Shown: positions 11,865 through 24,292 of the stretch, piece by piece | How positions within the stretch are numbered: the first letter of the stretch is position 1 | Layout of the letters: each line of letters begins with the position of its first letter | DNA from: Mucidula mucida | Taxonomy: Eukaryota; Basidiomycota; Agaricomycetes; Agaricales; Physalacriaceae | Length of the DNA: 64,000 nt | Direction of reading: 5' to 3' | NCBI GenBank assembly: GCA_015501055.1 | Contig: JADNYV010000084.1 | Coordinates: 62,001-126,000, forward strand | Notes under the pieces: generated by a model | Database searches by the model: none | Told to the model about the DNA's origin: nothing | What the model saw: only the letters and a program-made list of their open reading frames with translations | Made by a program: the position numbers and the translations under genes

Positions 11865-12483
11865 ATGCATTGCTCCCTCACTGTCATTTTTGCCTTATTG
11901 GCCACCTCCGTCTCGGCGGGTCTCACGCGTCGCCAATACCCCGGTACGTCGTCCTCAAAAAACACCTCACTTGAACTGACTATGAGGATTGAAGATTGCG
12001 CCTCCCCTTGTATCACAAACGTCGACTACCACGGATGCTCGGCGTCCAGTATTACGTGTCTATGCAAGAGCAGCGACTACGTGAAGGAGACCACGGCGTG
12101 CATGGTCGAGTCCTGCTCCGGGGATGACCTACAACAGGCGCTTGGCGTCGCCGCGGGGCTATGCGAATCAGTGGTACTTCCATTCCTCGCAACTTGAAAC
12201 CCTGATCGTAATGTTCATTACTAGGGAGTGACACTTCAGTCTAGCGATGTTCTTCCAGCGACCTCCGCCGCTAGTGGAGGATCTGCTGCTAGTTCTGCTA
12301 CGACTACCAGGTACGTTGTGTTCTGTATTTTGTATCCGACGTGTTTAAGATATGATGAACAGTGCCGGGACTTCCTCTACAGACACTTCATCCGATGATG
12401 ATACCGACGCAGCGCTGAACATCAAGAGCCTCAGCGCCCTCACTGCTCTCGCCGCTGGGGGATTGGTTGCCCTTCTCTTGTAG
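11865..12483 (+). CDS. CFEM-domain GPI-anchored cell-surface protein
   Basis: Four exons (11865-11943, 11995-12170, 12225-12310, 12363-12483) encode 153 aa. An N-terminal signal peptide (LTVIFALLATSVSAG) is followed by a CFEM domain with the eight expected cysteines (DCASPC, HGC, TCLC, AC, SC, LC), a Ser/Thr/Ala-rich stalk, and a C-terminal hydrophobic tail (GGLVALLL) typical of GPI attachment. CFEM proteins sit on the cell wall or membrane, some bind haem and others act in host contact or wall stability. The small size and single domain match standard fungal CFEM proteins. The first intron was placed at GGATTGAAG because only that acceptor keeps the frame into the first cysteine pair. Confidence 0.9.
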
Positions 12484-13214
12484 AACTGGGATGGGTACTA
12501 TAATTATATCCTATTATTCGTGTATCTATCCTCTGCTTCCGCCGCAAAATGTATCCATTCATCCAGGATCGTGTGTATTGATCTTCGAAGCTGACACCGG
12601 TACCCACGAAGGCACACAATTCAAAGATGGAAGCAACACTGGGATTCAACATCAGCTTCTTTAGACAAGGGAGTGAACAAGAATGGACATGTCACCGGGA
12701 GTTCTCTGGGATGATGGTGTCCCGGCGACATGTGAGTACAAACCTTGGTCGCGTAGTATGCAGTATGGAAGCAAGTAACCTAATGTGAAGACCCCAAAGT
12801 CGGAATGTAGCCAATTTCTTTCCTTTGAGACGCAAAAATCCAAGAAAGACGAACCCCAAGGCTCAAAGTTCCATATCCTATTTGCACTTGGCTGCAGAGG
12901 CTTTTTCTGCCGCTTACCTAACCGCTGACTGCCTGTGACCAAGGTCATTGATTCCTATATGGGACCCAGATCAACTTCCTAGTCGTTCTCCATGCTACGC
13001 GAGGAGAAGCCAATGTCGTTGATGGACGTGTTGTGATCGCGGTCATGTAGTGCTTGACGTACGACCATAGACGTTAGATGGACACGAGGTACTACGTCCT
13101 TGTCAGAGTCCGCGACTATTCGAGACCCTCAAGGATGCTCGTTCGGATAGTGGTGATTACGACTAGACGTCCTGCTTGGTTCCTCACATGGAGAAATGTA
13201 AGTGACTTGGTCAC
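12484..13214. other. No supported gene
   Basis: Random short frames only. It lies between the CFEM gene and the E2 pseudogene fragment. Confidence 0.4.
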
Positions 13215-13610
13215 GACGGTGCAGCATACGCGGCAATTGACCAAAGCCTCTGCATCCTCCAATGTCAATGTCCGCTCTCTAGCATCCTTCCCAAGATATT
13301 TATCTCTTGTTCGATCTGTATAAAGCTCATCTTCTCCACGTTCCGCAACACCGGGGTGACCAAACCGTGTGGCCACGGTGAGATCGACGTAGTTGTGATA
13401 TATGATTTCGTCGCCGTTGATTGACGCGTTGACAGCGGGAATATCGCTGAGAGCAAGCGTGCATGCTTTGGCGAACGCGCCCATGAAGCCGTGACTGGTG
13501 TCCTTGCACATGGAGATGAGCGAGCGTGGTAAGGGGAGCGGCCGCGTTTTGAGATTCCTTCAGACGTTCGCTGATGCGTACTGCTCATCTTTACCTGTGA
13601 GAGTGCTGTC
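13215..13610 (-). pseudogene. Fragment of 2-oxoglutarate dehydrogenase E2 (KGD2-like), multiply frameshifted
   Basis: Pieces of the catalytic domain of dihydrolipoamide succinyltransferase appear in order but in three frames: [14 protein letters not shown], then [18 protein letters not shown] with [11 protein letters not shown] and YVDLTVAT, then [13 protein letters not shown], then LTLED. The real enzyme is a mitochondrial TCA-cycle subunit of more than 400 residues. The lipoyl domain, the linker and the C-terminal HHxxxDG active-site region are absent. Several frameshifts and truncation at both ends show a dead fragment. The functional gene must be elsewhere. Confidence 0.85.
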
Positions 13611-14446
13611 AAAATTGAAATCACGCGTACTTATTTGTGACTTGATTTCTAGTCGCGTAGTGGCGCGGGTGATACCTGCTGGGGAGTTGGATTTCTCAGA
13701 TTGTCTGGGGTTGTTGGGCTTGAACTGCAATTCCGATTCAAGTGCAGCAGGGAGACACGACATGTCGTTGACGACTGATCACAGAGCTCGCAGGAATGCT
13801 ACTTCTGTGGTTGGTATTACGGATGACGAGTTTAGGATAAGTATACACATACAAAGCGTGCCTATTTGCGAGGGCAACGGTACGAGTTGCAAGTATGCCT
13901 GAGGAAGAAATCGAGGTTATGGTTCTGGCATGCAATTCTAAAGGCAGAGGCTCGGCCATGCCGGAGAATTGTTATTCGGACCGAGCTGCCGACGCCAAGC
14001 ACGAATCAGAAGGCTGAGTAAAGGCCAATAGTTGAGATCGTTGAGAACTCACTCGTGAACAAAGAGAGAGAATGGCGCCGCCAATGATTCAGAGTCAGAA
14101 GAGCAATCAACCATCAGCCTGGCTATGCGGAAACGCGGGAACTCTTGCGTCCTCCCATCATGTCCAGTTTCACTGTCAACTGGACTTGCGTACGCTCTCA
14201 TCCCATTAGGACATGTCCGCAGACATTTGGGTGTTGGTGTGCATTTTTTTATTGAAAGTTCCTTCCAGGTTCTTTCATGGTTTTCTATGCAAGTATGAAT
14301 ATACACATCACGAGACGCGTACGCCCGCCTGATACTTCGCTTCGCTTTCGGCGCAATTGGGCGGACCGCTAACCGCCCTTACAGGCAGATGACCAGGAGC
14401 TTCATCCTTGAAATCTCCAAAATTACTATGCCTTCCGCACAGCGTC
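13611..14446. other. No supported gene
   Basis: Only short overlapping frames without domain features. The right end is the promoter side of the lactonase gene; no clear TATA box was found. Confidence 0.4.
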
Positions 14447-15680
14447 ATGGTCAACTTCACTATTCTTGCAGGCGGCTATGATCTCTTCATTGCGACATAT
14501 CTCTTCAACTCTGCGGCTTCGACGCTTTCTCTAGCCGGCAAGTATCCTACTGGCGCTAACAGTTCATGGATCACTTTGCATCCTACGAACGGAAGTGTTC
14601 TGTAGTGAGTACCGAGAAAATGTTGCCTGTCATCCTCTACTATCTAACTTGAACACACAGTGCCGTCAATCAAAACAACGATGATGCCGTCCAATCCTTT
14701 TCTGTTACGCCCGAAGGAGTACTCTCAGAAGCCGTTGTAACGGTATCGAGTGGTGGTCTTAGGCCCGCCCACGCGGCTGCCCTCACGAGTGGTCAACTCG
14801 CTGTCGTTAACTACAGCGGTGGGAATGCGCGCATAATTCCAACCACGGACTCGCCGTTGAATTTGGACGTGTCTGACAGTGGAATTATTACCTTTCCTTC
14901 TCCTGAGGGAGGTGTTTCCCATCCACATATGGCATACCAATACAAGAACGAGGTTTTCGTACCTGATTTGGTTGGTGTCCTGTTACTCTGCTCTGAAGAC
15001 AAACATTATTCTGAAGGGCCCTTTGTATAGGGATCAGACACTGTCTGGCGTCTCGTCGAGGACGGTTCGCCAGGGAATTGGAAAATAGCTGGTTCCATTG
15101 ATCAGCCCAAGGGTAGTGGACCAAGGCATATTGTCGTTTACGGTGCTTGCGTCTTTCACGCCTATGTGAATATCTCTTATTGATATTGCATACTGCAGAC
15201 GAGCTCCTCTACACTCTACACGAGCTGTCTTCAACACTAACTGTACAAGCCATTCCAACCCTCGGCGCTACCAACACATCTGCGCTTCTCGCCAATGTAT
15301 CTATAGTCCCTTCTGATCCGCCGGAAGGAGCTGCGTACGCCGCCGGTGAGATTCTGATACCTCCTCCATCACAGGAGTTTCCTATCCCATACGTATACGT
15401 GTCGAACCGCAACACGGGCACGACTCTTCCTCGCGGCGACTCGATTGCCATCTTTGAATACTGCGAAGGGGAGCTCAAGTTGGTGAATCAGGTTTATACG
15501 GGTATCAATCAGATTCGCGGCATGGAGTTTGGCGGCGAGCATGGGGATTATTTGGTCATGAGTGGCGTAGTAGGAGAGGGTGGGGTGGCGGTCTTCAAGC
15601 GAATCGAGGGAGGGAAGAACATGGTTGAGGTGGCAAGAAATACAGAGGTGCTTACTAGGACAACATTTGTGTGGTTGTAA
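14447..15680 (+). CDS. Lactonase-type seven-bladed beta-propeller protein
   Basis: Four exons (14447-14604, 14661-14970, 15031-15142, 15199-15680) give 353 aa with all phases matching. The protein has the 6-phosphogluconolactonase/carboxymuconate cyclase fold: an early AVNQNNDD strand, SHPHMAYQY, the GPRHIVV segment, PYVYVSNRN, and a C-terminal RTTFVWL. Members open or close lactone rings of sugars or aromatic catabolites. Here no signal peptide is evident and the exact substrate is unknown. Length fits the family. The alternative upstream Met (14408) adds 13 residues with no family support. Confidence 0.88.
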
Positions 15681-15995
15681 CTTGGGAAAAGGTGTAGTGA
15701 TTCACAAATTTGGGCTCCTCATCTTCGCAACGCAATAGACACGTTCAAGAGAGTCATCTGAAGCCAGCGAACACTCCGACTTACTCCCAAGAAGTCCTTC
15801 GAGACTCGCCTCTGTCGCATCCACCAAGGGCAAGTTTCCAGTATCCGGTATTGTCGAAACGTACTACAAGGTCTTAATGCTGCTGTTTCAGTACCGCTGT
15901 GATACCGCATAAATAAAGCGCAGTTGAGATACCCGCAGATCACACTCCGTTTTCAAACGTTGGTTTCATACTCTCGGGTATGGACAAAAAAAGGT

Positions 15996-17752
15996 CTACT
16001 CGCTCAACCGCTCCTTGATGAGGCGCGCCACTGACGGGCCATGCACTGGAATCTTGGAACCATGGAACTCCGGATTAGTGGCATCGTAATTCTGTAGAAT
16101 TATCAGCACCTACTCCACAACTCGAAGAAGCCTCTTACCTGATGCCACTCGCCCTTGGGGTAAGTCAAGAATGTATCGTTCCAAGCGCCGTAATGCTACA
16201 AATAATGATGTTCAACGATGAGGTTCAGCAGAGAAGACGGCTCGAGTACCCTGTGGCCCATGTTCCGCGCTAACATTTCGTAGTCAAAGACGTAGCCTAA
16301 GGGTGGTGGTAAGTACTGGAAAGCAAATCTGTGAGAATGATTTACCCTGCGGATAGAAAATTTCAATGACTGTGGATTTCGGCGTTCGAGGCATCCAGAG
16401 TTGATGTGAGAGCCCATTACCATGTACGCCAACCATGACCTAATCCCCTCCGTCAGTAAATGGTTTTAAGGTATTACGCGAAGCGACGCACCGTTGTTCT
16501 GGCCACTATGTCGACCTGTTGCCTCAGAGACATAGTCTCCAGTTCAGCTAGTTTGAAGTTACAGATGCCCTCGTTGCACAGTCCCGTCAACGCCGCGATT
16601 AGGCTTTTATGATCGTCATCTAGTAAACGTCTTTCCGTTTTTTGTCGAGACACGTAGGTGACTAGTGGCAGAGTGTCCACGACTACTGGAATGCGACCGA
16701 CTAGATTGCGAACTATTGACTCGCGTATGGGTGACCAGAAGTCGTTTGTAGCGGTCAGCGCCATGGTACTGGCTATCATCTTGTACCAGACGTTTCCAAG
16801 CGGACTATAACGCGAATAGTAGCATACGCGGGGGGTTCACCAACGGACGAAAGGCTTACTGTCTATGAGCAGCCGCCCGATTTATAATGGCCAGTCTCTC
16901 AAATTTGATAGTCCTGTCGACGGCTCGTAAATCCTCCCAGAACTCGGAACACTCGATAGAGGCATCTGGGAAAGCCGCGCGCATAAGAATACCATCTACA
17001 TTAGGCTTGTCACGCCATCCGCTTGAAGATGCGAACTAGACCAATCAGCCAAGTGCCAGCTAATTGATTTTGCGTATGGAACGTACAGGTATCATGAATC
17101 GGCTGGGAAGTGGCACTGGTCCCTCGGAGTCAGCTATCTTGCAATAGACGCGCCAGAAACCGAGGATGATTTCTCCAAACCAGTGATAGAGGTGCTGAGC
17201 ACAAGTGAGTTGACATTGTGGGGATAATAGAAGAGCTGCGTTTACCTTCATAAAAGTGGCGTGTCGTATATGACGACTGTTGTTCCGTGAAGCACGATAC
17301 TCTCTGCCCCTAGCTTTCCCTGGCTACATCTAAACTGACGAATCGGAGTTCCTAAAAGGAAGGGGTCACAAAATGGGTATGAAGAATGGCTGGAACTACC
17401 TTGTCCGTCGGTTCATCGATTCCGAGTCCCAGTTCAACCGGACGAGAGATGATGAACCTGCGCTCAGGAAACGCGTTTGCATTTTTAGTTACGATGAAAA
17501 ATGTCCCTCCTCTCAGATAGACATTATCCAGAACCGTAAATCCGTGCGCGACTGCGTGTCCAGGTATCGTGGTCTCTAACAGTCCCTTCTGTAAAGGTGC
17601 CGAGCCAGAATGCGTGGTGAAGAACCGAATTTCGAAAGGTCTGTGATGGGAGGAGGCAAGTCGCGAGGCAGGGCCGTGAGATTAGATAGTATCCAGAAAA
17701 GGCAAAGCCCCAGGAAAAGTAGCACTCCTGCGATATGTTGAGCGCGGGGCAT
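15996..17752 (-). pseudogene. GT61-type glycosyltransferase pseudogene (paralogue of 36.0-37.8 kb)
   Basis: It aligns exon for exon with the intact plus-strand copy at 36043-37766. It shares a start MPRxQxIAG with a signal-anchor helix, YHWFGEIILGFWR, FASSSGW, and GVHGNGL (16415 region), and ends at a matching KERLSE. The 5' third is broken: a 1-nt shift around 17590-17680, a base loss with an in-frame TAG in the second exon region (about 17305), and another shift just before the third exon (about 17260). The 3' two thirds still look open, with normal introns. GT61 enzymes are Golgi glycosyltransferases (for example xylosyl or EGF-domain GlcNAc transfer); this copy should be non-functional. 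Confidence 0.85.
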
Positions 17753-18609
17753 TTTATGACTGTACGAAGTAAGAGGACGCGAAATGGGGAAGCGAAAGTC
17801 GTTGATGGCCTGCGGTCCGACGTCGAGTTTCCCCTAGGCGGACTGACAAGCTTGAGAACAAGCTTATCCAACATCCGATTTCGATCACTTTCTGCTCGAC
17901 GATCGTTTGAACTTCAAACCTTTACGTTTCCCAACCTATACTTCAACGACATGTACATCATGAGAATTGCGTGGAAATTTCTGCTTACGACCAGCATCAG
18001 GAGTAAATGCAGGCTGTCATCCCCCGCCAGGTACTTATGGGCAAATGAAAGGCGTTGCAGAGATCGTCGTACCGCCATACTGCCCCACGGAAATCAACTG
18101 TAAGCCACCGGAGGGCATCATGCATGCGATGGTTGAGGGAACAACTCGACCATCAGATCTCTGATTGGAACGAAATGACTCAATGACCATCAAACCACAA
18201 CGGAGCGATAGCTGATGTGGCCTGGTCACCACAACAGAATGATTCATTGAAGAGCAGTGCAGAGTCAGCCTAAGTTACAGACAAATGCACGAGGTCACGT
18301 GGCCCTGTGCTTTCATTTTTAACCAAATACGACGACGCTGTGCAGAACTCAGATGTACGGCCTCATCAATCATCACTGCCAAGTATAATTACTGTGGACG
18401 TGTATATGGTTGTTTCGAAGTAAATCCGCAGGCTTGCCGCGCCCTATCGCGATTACTGCCTATCCAAACGACCTCCCAAAAATCGAACAAGGGATCGCTT
18501 CGTCAACATACCGCCCTCCCTGTAAGCTGTTTGTCTCATCAAACCGCATTTAGCAATGCTTATACTTCTTTTGCAAGTCTTGTTCATAATTTGGTCGAAC
18601 AGCTAAACG
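17753..18609. other. No supported gene; conserved GT61 upstream block
   Basis: The stretch just upstream of the pseudogene (about 17753-17840) shares a CGGACCGCA block and a CGTCCTCTTA block with the upstream region of the intact GT61 copy. The remainder shows no gene. Confidence 0.4.
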
Positions 18610-21294
18610 GTATATGAGGCCGCAAAGATTGATGCCGGTAAAGTGGCGGACTGGACGGATGCTTTGGATGTTCTTCTCGTTTTTGTGAGTGTTCACACAG
18701 CAAAGTCTTATGTACCGCTGATTCTCTATTTTAGGCGGGGTTATTTTCCGCAGTCGTCTCTACATTTGTGTGCCAGACTTTCCAGACCCTGCAGGTCAAC
18801 CCAAACGAGCTCATCTACGTGATAATTCATGAGCTCCTTGACGTCCAACGTGCCATTGACGAACATGGTCCCGGCTCCTCTAAAATGGTCTCCCGGTCTG
18901 ATACATCTTTCCATCCATCCCGAACAGCGACTTGGGTTAATGCTCTGTGGTACGTCAGCTTGACGTTGAGCCTGATAACGGCGCTCATTGCGGCTCTGAC
19001 GAAACAATGGATTCATCATTACATGAATTATGTTCAGCTGGGGACACCACGTGCACGCGCTCGTGTTCGACATTTCCGATTCATCCAGCTGCAGGAATGG
19101 CATGTTCCAGCTATCATCGGCCTTTTACCAGTCATGATGCATATCGCCTTAGGCCTATTTTTTGCTGGCCTTGTCATACTTCTTGGCTCAATGAGCACAC
19201 CCATGTCGGCTGTCGTTGGAGGACTCGTAGGTTGTGCTTCGCTGGCATATGCAGGCACCAACCTTGTTCCCGTTCTCAATCCGGCGTGTCCCTACAAGAC
19301 TCCTCTATCTGAATACACATACGCTGCCTCCAGACGCCTCCGGCAATTCCTTCCCTCTGCTCGTGTATTTATCAAGTCAAATTTCCTCGTATCATCGGCT
19401 ATCCCGCACGACATTTCTTCGCCAGGTGATCTGACTGTGGGAGCACTGTCCCTTATGGCCGCAGAAGAACAGGTCGTGAAGGGGTCCTATAATCTTGATA
19501 GTCAAGTGGCCGTGTGGATGTATACCGTCTCTTCGAATCCATCAGTCCAGAGCGTGGTTTTGCATATTCTAAGCAACCTTCCGCCGCAAGCGCTTTCGAG
19601 TGTCAAGGATCAGCTTGGTAGCAAGGCTTTGAAAGGTGCCCTGACAACCGCTTTGAGGTCTTCCGAATTGTTTGCGCCAGACAAACAACCAGCTTTCGAG
19701 CGCCTTTTGCGCTCTCTTCTTTGTCTTTTCCCTGATACGACTCTTACCCCAACGGAGATTCAGCCGAAATACCGTTCGGAAACCTCTCTGTCGCACCTTT
19801 TTGACATCTGCAACCCCCAAGCAGCAGCTGATTTTATCAGTCAGGAAATTCTGCATCCGACTCGTCGGTACAGTGCTGGTGTTTGGGCACAGATTGTCGC
19901 TAATGCATTCAACTCGGGCGCGGATTGGCTAGAAGCGGGTGGAGAGAATTCCGTCGTGTGGCGTACATTTGTAATCTGGTTCATCGGGTATCATGGATGC
20001 ACGCTGTGCCTTGAGCCAGGGGACTCTAAGCGTTGCCTGTATTCATTAGTCGGGGGCGGTGGTCGTCGCTTGACAGTCATACAGAATGCCGATCCTCGCA
20101 TTGTCCCGGCCCAAGAGCCAATGTCGTTCCATATGGCCGCTGTCGACTTCATGGGTCCATCACTCTGTGAGATTATCCTCGATATGGTGTACGCCTCTTC
20201 ACCCAGTCAATTCGAAGATGTTCCCAGCGATATTCGACTTCGGCTGGCTGTTGTTCAAACAGACTGGGTTTTGAAGACAAGCTGTTCTTCCGAGGGAGGT
20301 TCCGAATCAACGTTTGCAGACCTCATTAGAATCATCTGCTGGAGTGTCGGGATTGACACTTGCGATGCATCTCTAAAACATAAAGGCGTTCCGGCGGCGA
20401 CTTTTCAGGCTTTGAGCAATGTCATTCAACGTACGTTTGAGGCCGACATACTCTGTCTGCGTGATCGGCAGAGGATACTCTATCCCTTCTTTCGATGCCT
20501 TGCTTCGGACAAGACGTTAGCAGAGGACTACGCCCCCTGGATCACGGACTCTTTGGCAGCGAAGATTACTGAAGCGATCTTCACTGGACCCATCCAATTT
20601 TCTGAAGCTTTACCGTTCATTACCGATGTCCTCCACGCCCTCGTTATTTCGAAATGCTCCAAACTACTGCCGAGTCTATGCGTCCAACTCTGCCAACGGA
20701 AAACGATGCATCCAATGCTTTTTGGGTCCAGCCAGTACAGTGTTACTCCGCTGAACAAACGCTCTTTGACGATCCTGGCAGCCGTGTTTGTTGAGGCACT
20801 TCACATCTTGAAAGCCGCCTCAAATCCTTCGTTCGATGGAGTTCTAGCCTACCTGCGGGAGCCAACAAACCTTCATATCATGTGCAAAACGTTACTCATC
20901 TCCGACGTCGAGACCCAAGGGAAGCTTTGGCGTTTGCCTGCTCTGATTGCAGCGACATCTTCAGTTTGGCCGCCTTGCTTATTGGAACTAAACTCATTTG
21001 GTCTTTCAGCATGTGCTCGAATGGCTAGCGAGGACCTTCTTACGAATCCGGTGCATCCTCATCAAGATGGACGATTGTTGACCTACAACTCTTACGAAAA
21101 GATATTGACTAAGTTCTCAACTCACATTCTGAGGCATATGCCCGAATGTGATTGCTATACACGAGAGGTAAGCCTGCAGTCACAAATCACCTTGACTTAC
21201 CTAATCTGCCTAGGTAGATATATCTAGCCACTGGTGGCACAACCGTCCGCACTTTGCCCGGCGAACGGTGCAAGGTGTATCAGGAATTGTTTAG
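18610..21294 (+). CDS. DUF6535 transmembrane protein, 5' end missing or broken
   Basis: Exons 18610-18684 (partial), 18735-21167 and 21214-21294 are in phase. The first reads as the DUF6535 start (DWTDALDVLLVF), continuing after the intron into AGLFSAVVSTFVCQTF. Next come TM segments near WVNALWYVSLTLSLITAL, a KQWIHHY motif, RARARVRH, and a helical pair near residues 150-200. About 600 further residues are helical with no known domain. Function of the family is unknown; it is expanded in Agaricomycetes. A TAA lies two codons before the first recognisable exon and no acceptor AG fits between them, so the true N-terminus is lost, mutated or cryptic. Met 18768 alone would skip the first helix. 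Confidence 0.75.
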
Positions 21295-21632
21295 ACTCAT
21301 AGACACAGTTGAGGACATGCTGAATGAATGTTGATACCTTTACACGTCATCAGTTGCGAACTTTTCAAGACGATTAGTGATATGCGCCACACACGCAGCC
21401 TGACAGTAAGTAAGTATTACACCCCTTCAAAGCCAATCGTCCCTGGTCACACCGTGTTTGGACGATTAATTGGGGTGTGGTGACGCTGATCTTCTCTTGT
21501 TTTGCCTGATGGGTCCAACTATGTTGTTCTCCAACAACAAGAACACGGTTCAAACTATTGTCCCTCACCAACAATTACCGTGCAAGTAGTGATATAAAAT
21601 ATGAAGAATCCTACAGATCTCAGTGCTCAAAC

Positions 21633-22818
21633 ATGCCGAGCTCTCAACCGTTTCCGCTTGCTAGTACTACAACACAGTATCGCGAGGCTCCTGGGCGCGA
21701 TCCATATGCAGAATGCTGTGCTTACTTTCTTGAGCGTGTCACGACTCGCGTCCCGTCTACAAAATGCGCCGATATACAGTCCTGGCGATTGTACATCAAC
21801 GAAAAGATTCAGCTGCTCAGAGTTATGTATGGTACAACACTTGATAGTAGAATCTTTGCTCAATATTGTCTTCAGGAATAACAACAATAGTCGCTTTCAA
21901 AGCTATCTCAAGAGTCTAGTACACGCTAATAACCCAAGAAGTATGAGCAGAAATTGGTCATTCTACGACCCTGCCGTTGTTGAGCTTCTGCCTACCTGGG
22001 CACTCTACTTCTCCAGACGACTCAGTGCGCCCTGCGTGTGGCGCTGGTTCAGTGCAGAGGTCCTGACAGATACAGAATTCAGAACAATCGTTGATGAAAG
22101 TTACAAAGGTGCTCTCGAGGCGTACACAGAGATCCAGAGGGAAATATGTTGTCGCCATTTTGTGTACCAGATTGCCGCTAGTATTACACCTTATATCCTT
22201 ATGCGGACCTGGAGAAACAACATTTTACGAAAGGGTTCGCTCATTCTCGGTAGCCCACTGTGAGTACTCTTCCCTCTGTCTTGCAGGCTTCTCTGCTAAC
22301 AAAAAGCTGTTCTTAGCTCTGAAGCGAAGATGGAAGAATGCTTTACATTATACAAGGCTCGTCTTCCACAAGTGCAGCATAGCCATACCATGCCGACGCT
22401 CTATCACGACTACGATGGATTTGGTCGGGACATCCCGCTGCAGCAACAATTTCTCAACGAGCTTCAACTTGAACACCATGATTCATTGCCACCAAATGCC
22501 GTTGTACTTCGGGTGCAGCGATGTTACAGAGAGGTTCTTCGCATCTATCCGAGGATAGAGGCGGAGATTGACAGAGCGGAGCGGGCAGGGAAAGAGGAAG
22601 CTGAGCGAAGGAGACGGGTGGCGAGAGAAGCGGAGCGCGATGCAAGGATTAAGAGGGACTCAGCTAGCAGGTATACCAGAACCCACGGACAAGGAAATAA
22701 CGAGACGCACGATACAAACCATTTCGCCCACAAGAAGAAGGCATCGACGATGACAAGAGAGGACGATAAATATCATGAACTACTGTATATCTATAGCGAC
22801 GCTCAGCAGGCCCTATAG
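21633..22818 (+). CDS. Unknown protein with charged C-terminal coiled coil
   Basis: The model has three exons (21633-21867, 21920-22259, 22317-22818), 358 aa, all phases consistent. The first intron uses a weak GTCTTC donor; alternatives nearby give the same downstream frame. The middle part is Trp/Tyr/Arg-rich (NWSFYDP, CVWRWFS). The C-terminal ~130 residues are highly charged, with a Glu/Arg heptad-like run. I recognise no domain. A decayed version of its 3' part recurs at about 61.80-62.0 kb next to the second palindromic module, so this gene end belongs to the duplicated unit. Confidence 0.5.
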
Positions 22819-22945
22819 TGGTCACGACCTCGTACAATATGATAGAGTGTTTCTTCAAAGAAAACAATCTTGGGCATTAGGAGGTAACAAGGTGGCTTAG
22901 GAGGTATAAAACATGACACATGAATACTCGACTCTTCATGAAAGA
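22570..22945. repeat. Left flank of palindromic module 1, duplicated at 61.8-62.2 kb
   Basis: Blocks such as GAGACGGGTGG, AGCAGGTATA, GCCCACGGACAAG and GGTATAAAACATGACACATG occur in the same order and the same orientation at about 61800-62191. The duplication therefore includes the 3' end of the preceding gene plus the intergenic stretch. Confidence 0.8.
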
Positions 22946-23502
22946 TCAGAAACTGCGCGACGGCACAATGCGCTTAACCTTCTCCTTCTTCTCAACAAAG
23001 AAACCCTTCCTCGTCTCCTTTAGGTGTAACACCCCTCTGCGACGACTGACGTTGGATTCCGTATCAACGGCGACGGCGGGTACGTGTCCAGACATCCTTG
23101 ATTTTTCAACAACTTGAGCTTCTTAGCCGCCCTAGTCTGGCAACACACTTGGCCTCTCGCACCACTGGCACGTCTGTGTCCGGTGGATAGGGATTGGACG
23201 TCGACAAGACGAAGGGGGATAATAACGGCCGTGTGATGGGTTGAAGCTTCTTCACTACTGGACGTGTGATGGGCTCAAGCTGCTTCTTTAGCGACTGCTT
23301 GAATGACACTTTAATCCATGATCAGGATGTGGCAAATGAAATCGAGGAAAGAAGACATACACTTTGGTTTGCCATATATGTCTTCCATGACGGCCGGGGA
23401 GTCCCAATCGACATAGGCTGCACGAATTTCGGGAGCTTCCATGAATACCGTAGGTGACATGCGAGTGCCAGGGATCATAGGTTTGAATCCGGTCAATTTC
23501 AT
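22946..23502 (-). pseudogene. Unknown small protein, copy A, frameshifted
   Basis: It has the same two-exon structure as the intact copy at 62192-62741: start MKLTGFKPMIPGTRMSPT, GTATGT donor after the K-P-K codons, second exon beginning SFKQSLKKQLEP. A 1-nt deletion near 23135 (GGCGGCT where the other copies have GGCGGCCC or GGCCGCCC) throws the frame and gives a stop four codons later. The remaining 3' sequence still aligns to the usual end. Probably non-functional, with promoter retained. Confidence 0.85.
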
Positions 23503-23567
23503 GGTTGGATAAAGTGCGAGTGATGTGATAGTGATGTGAATTGCATATTATCAAAATTTGGAAGGGT

Positions 23568-23574
23568 TTTTATA
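23568..23574 (-). promoter_or_regulatory. TATA box of copy A
   Basis: TATAAAA on the minus strand, 66 nt before the start codon. It is conserved in all three complete copies of this family (mirror site 24429-24435, and the same block near 62810). Confidence 0.6.
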
Positions 23575-23711
23575 GTCGGTAGAGCACTGAGACTGTCGGA
23601 GGACACGTCTCGAGAAGAGAGGAGCCATTCCTGTGCCGACTCAGATAGTCGTGAAGAGGGGCCATGTCTGGAATACGCATAACCCTCTGCCCAGGCGAGT
23701 CGGCGAGATCC

Positions 23712-24292
23712 ATAGTAGCCTCGCTTGGGAGTGTAGCGGTCCAAGCCGCGTCATGTAGTACTGAGTTACTACGAAAACTAAAGGTTCAAGTTGTCTGCAT
23801 ATCGCAAAGTACAAGAGCAGTAGAATTTCGATGCCGGAGATGAGATGACGGGAGACAGAGGAGCGTGAGAATTCAACGATCGAGCGGTCAATATGGACCA
23901 GCAAACATACAGGCTTTGTTTTCTCGCTCTGCTTTTGATCATGATTTTCTGGAGGGTCGCTTAACCTGGCCTCACTCTCCATATACCTACACGTAAGAGG
24001 GCGTCCGATGCCAAACCTGCACTGCTCTCGGACGCAGACTGCTGAGTCGCTCACTGCGATCGTTGACGTTCTCACATTCGCACTGTCTCAGCACGTCATG
24101 TCTTCATTCGGAGAGACTACTCATTCCGGCGTTTATGAACACTGCACTGCACTCGGACTTTGGAACGCCTTCAAAGCTGGCCTTTGGCATCTCTAGATAT
24201 CATTGTTTCGACCTCTACATACTGAATGAATGACATGGCTGGGTACGTTGCCGATTTGTATGAGCAGTCATTTGGGCGCAGAAGGCGTCGCT
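23712..24292. other. Spacer of module 1, with a conserved short frame
   Basis: Its sequence recurs in module 2 in the opposite orientation relative to the flanks. A 62-codon plus-strand frame at 24008-24196 (…TAESLTAIVDV… to GLWNAFKAGLWHL) corresponds to a 67-codon minus-strand frame at 63046-63249 with the same stop position and mostly substitutions. It may be a short gene or simply a shared non-coding block. Confidence 0.55.

Noticed and set aside
23470..23490. GGTTTGAATCC as a tRNA T-arm
   Set aside because: It is part of the first exon of the small gene (minus strand) and no cloverleaf can be drawn around it.
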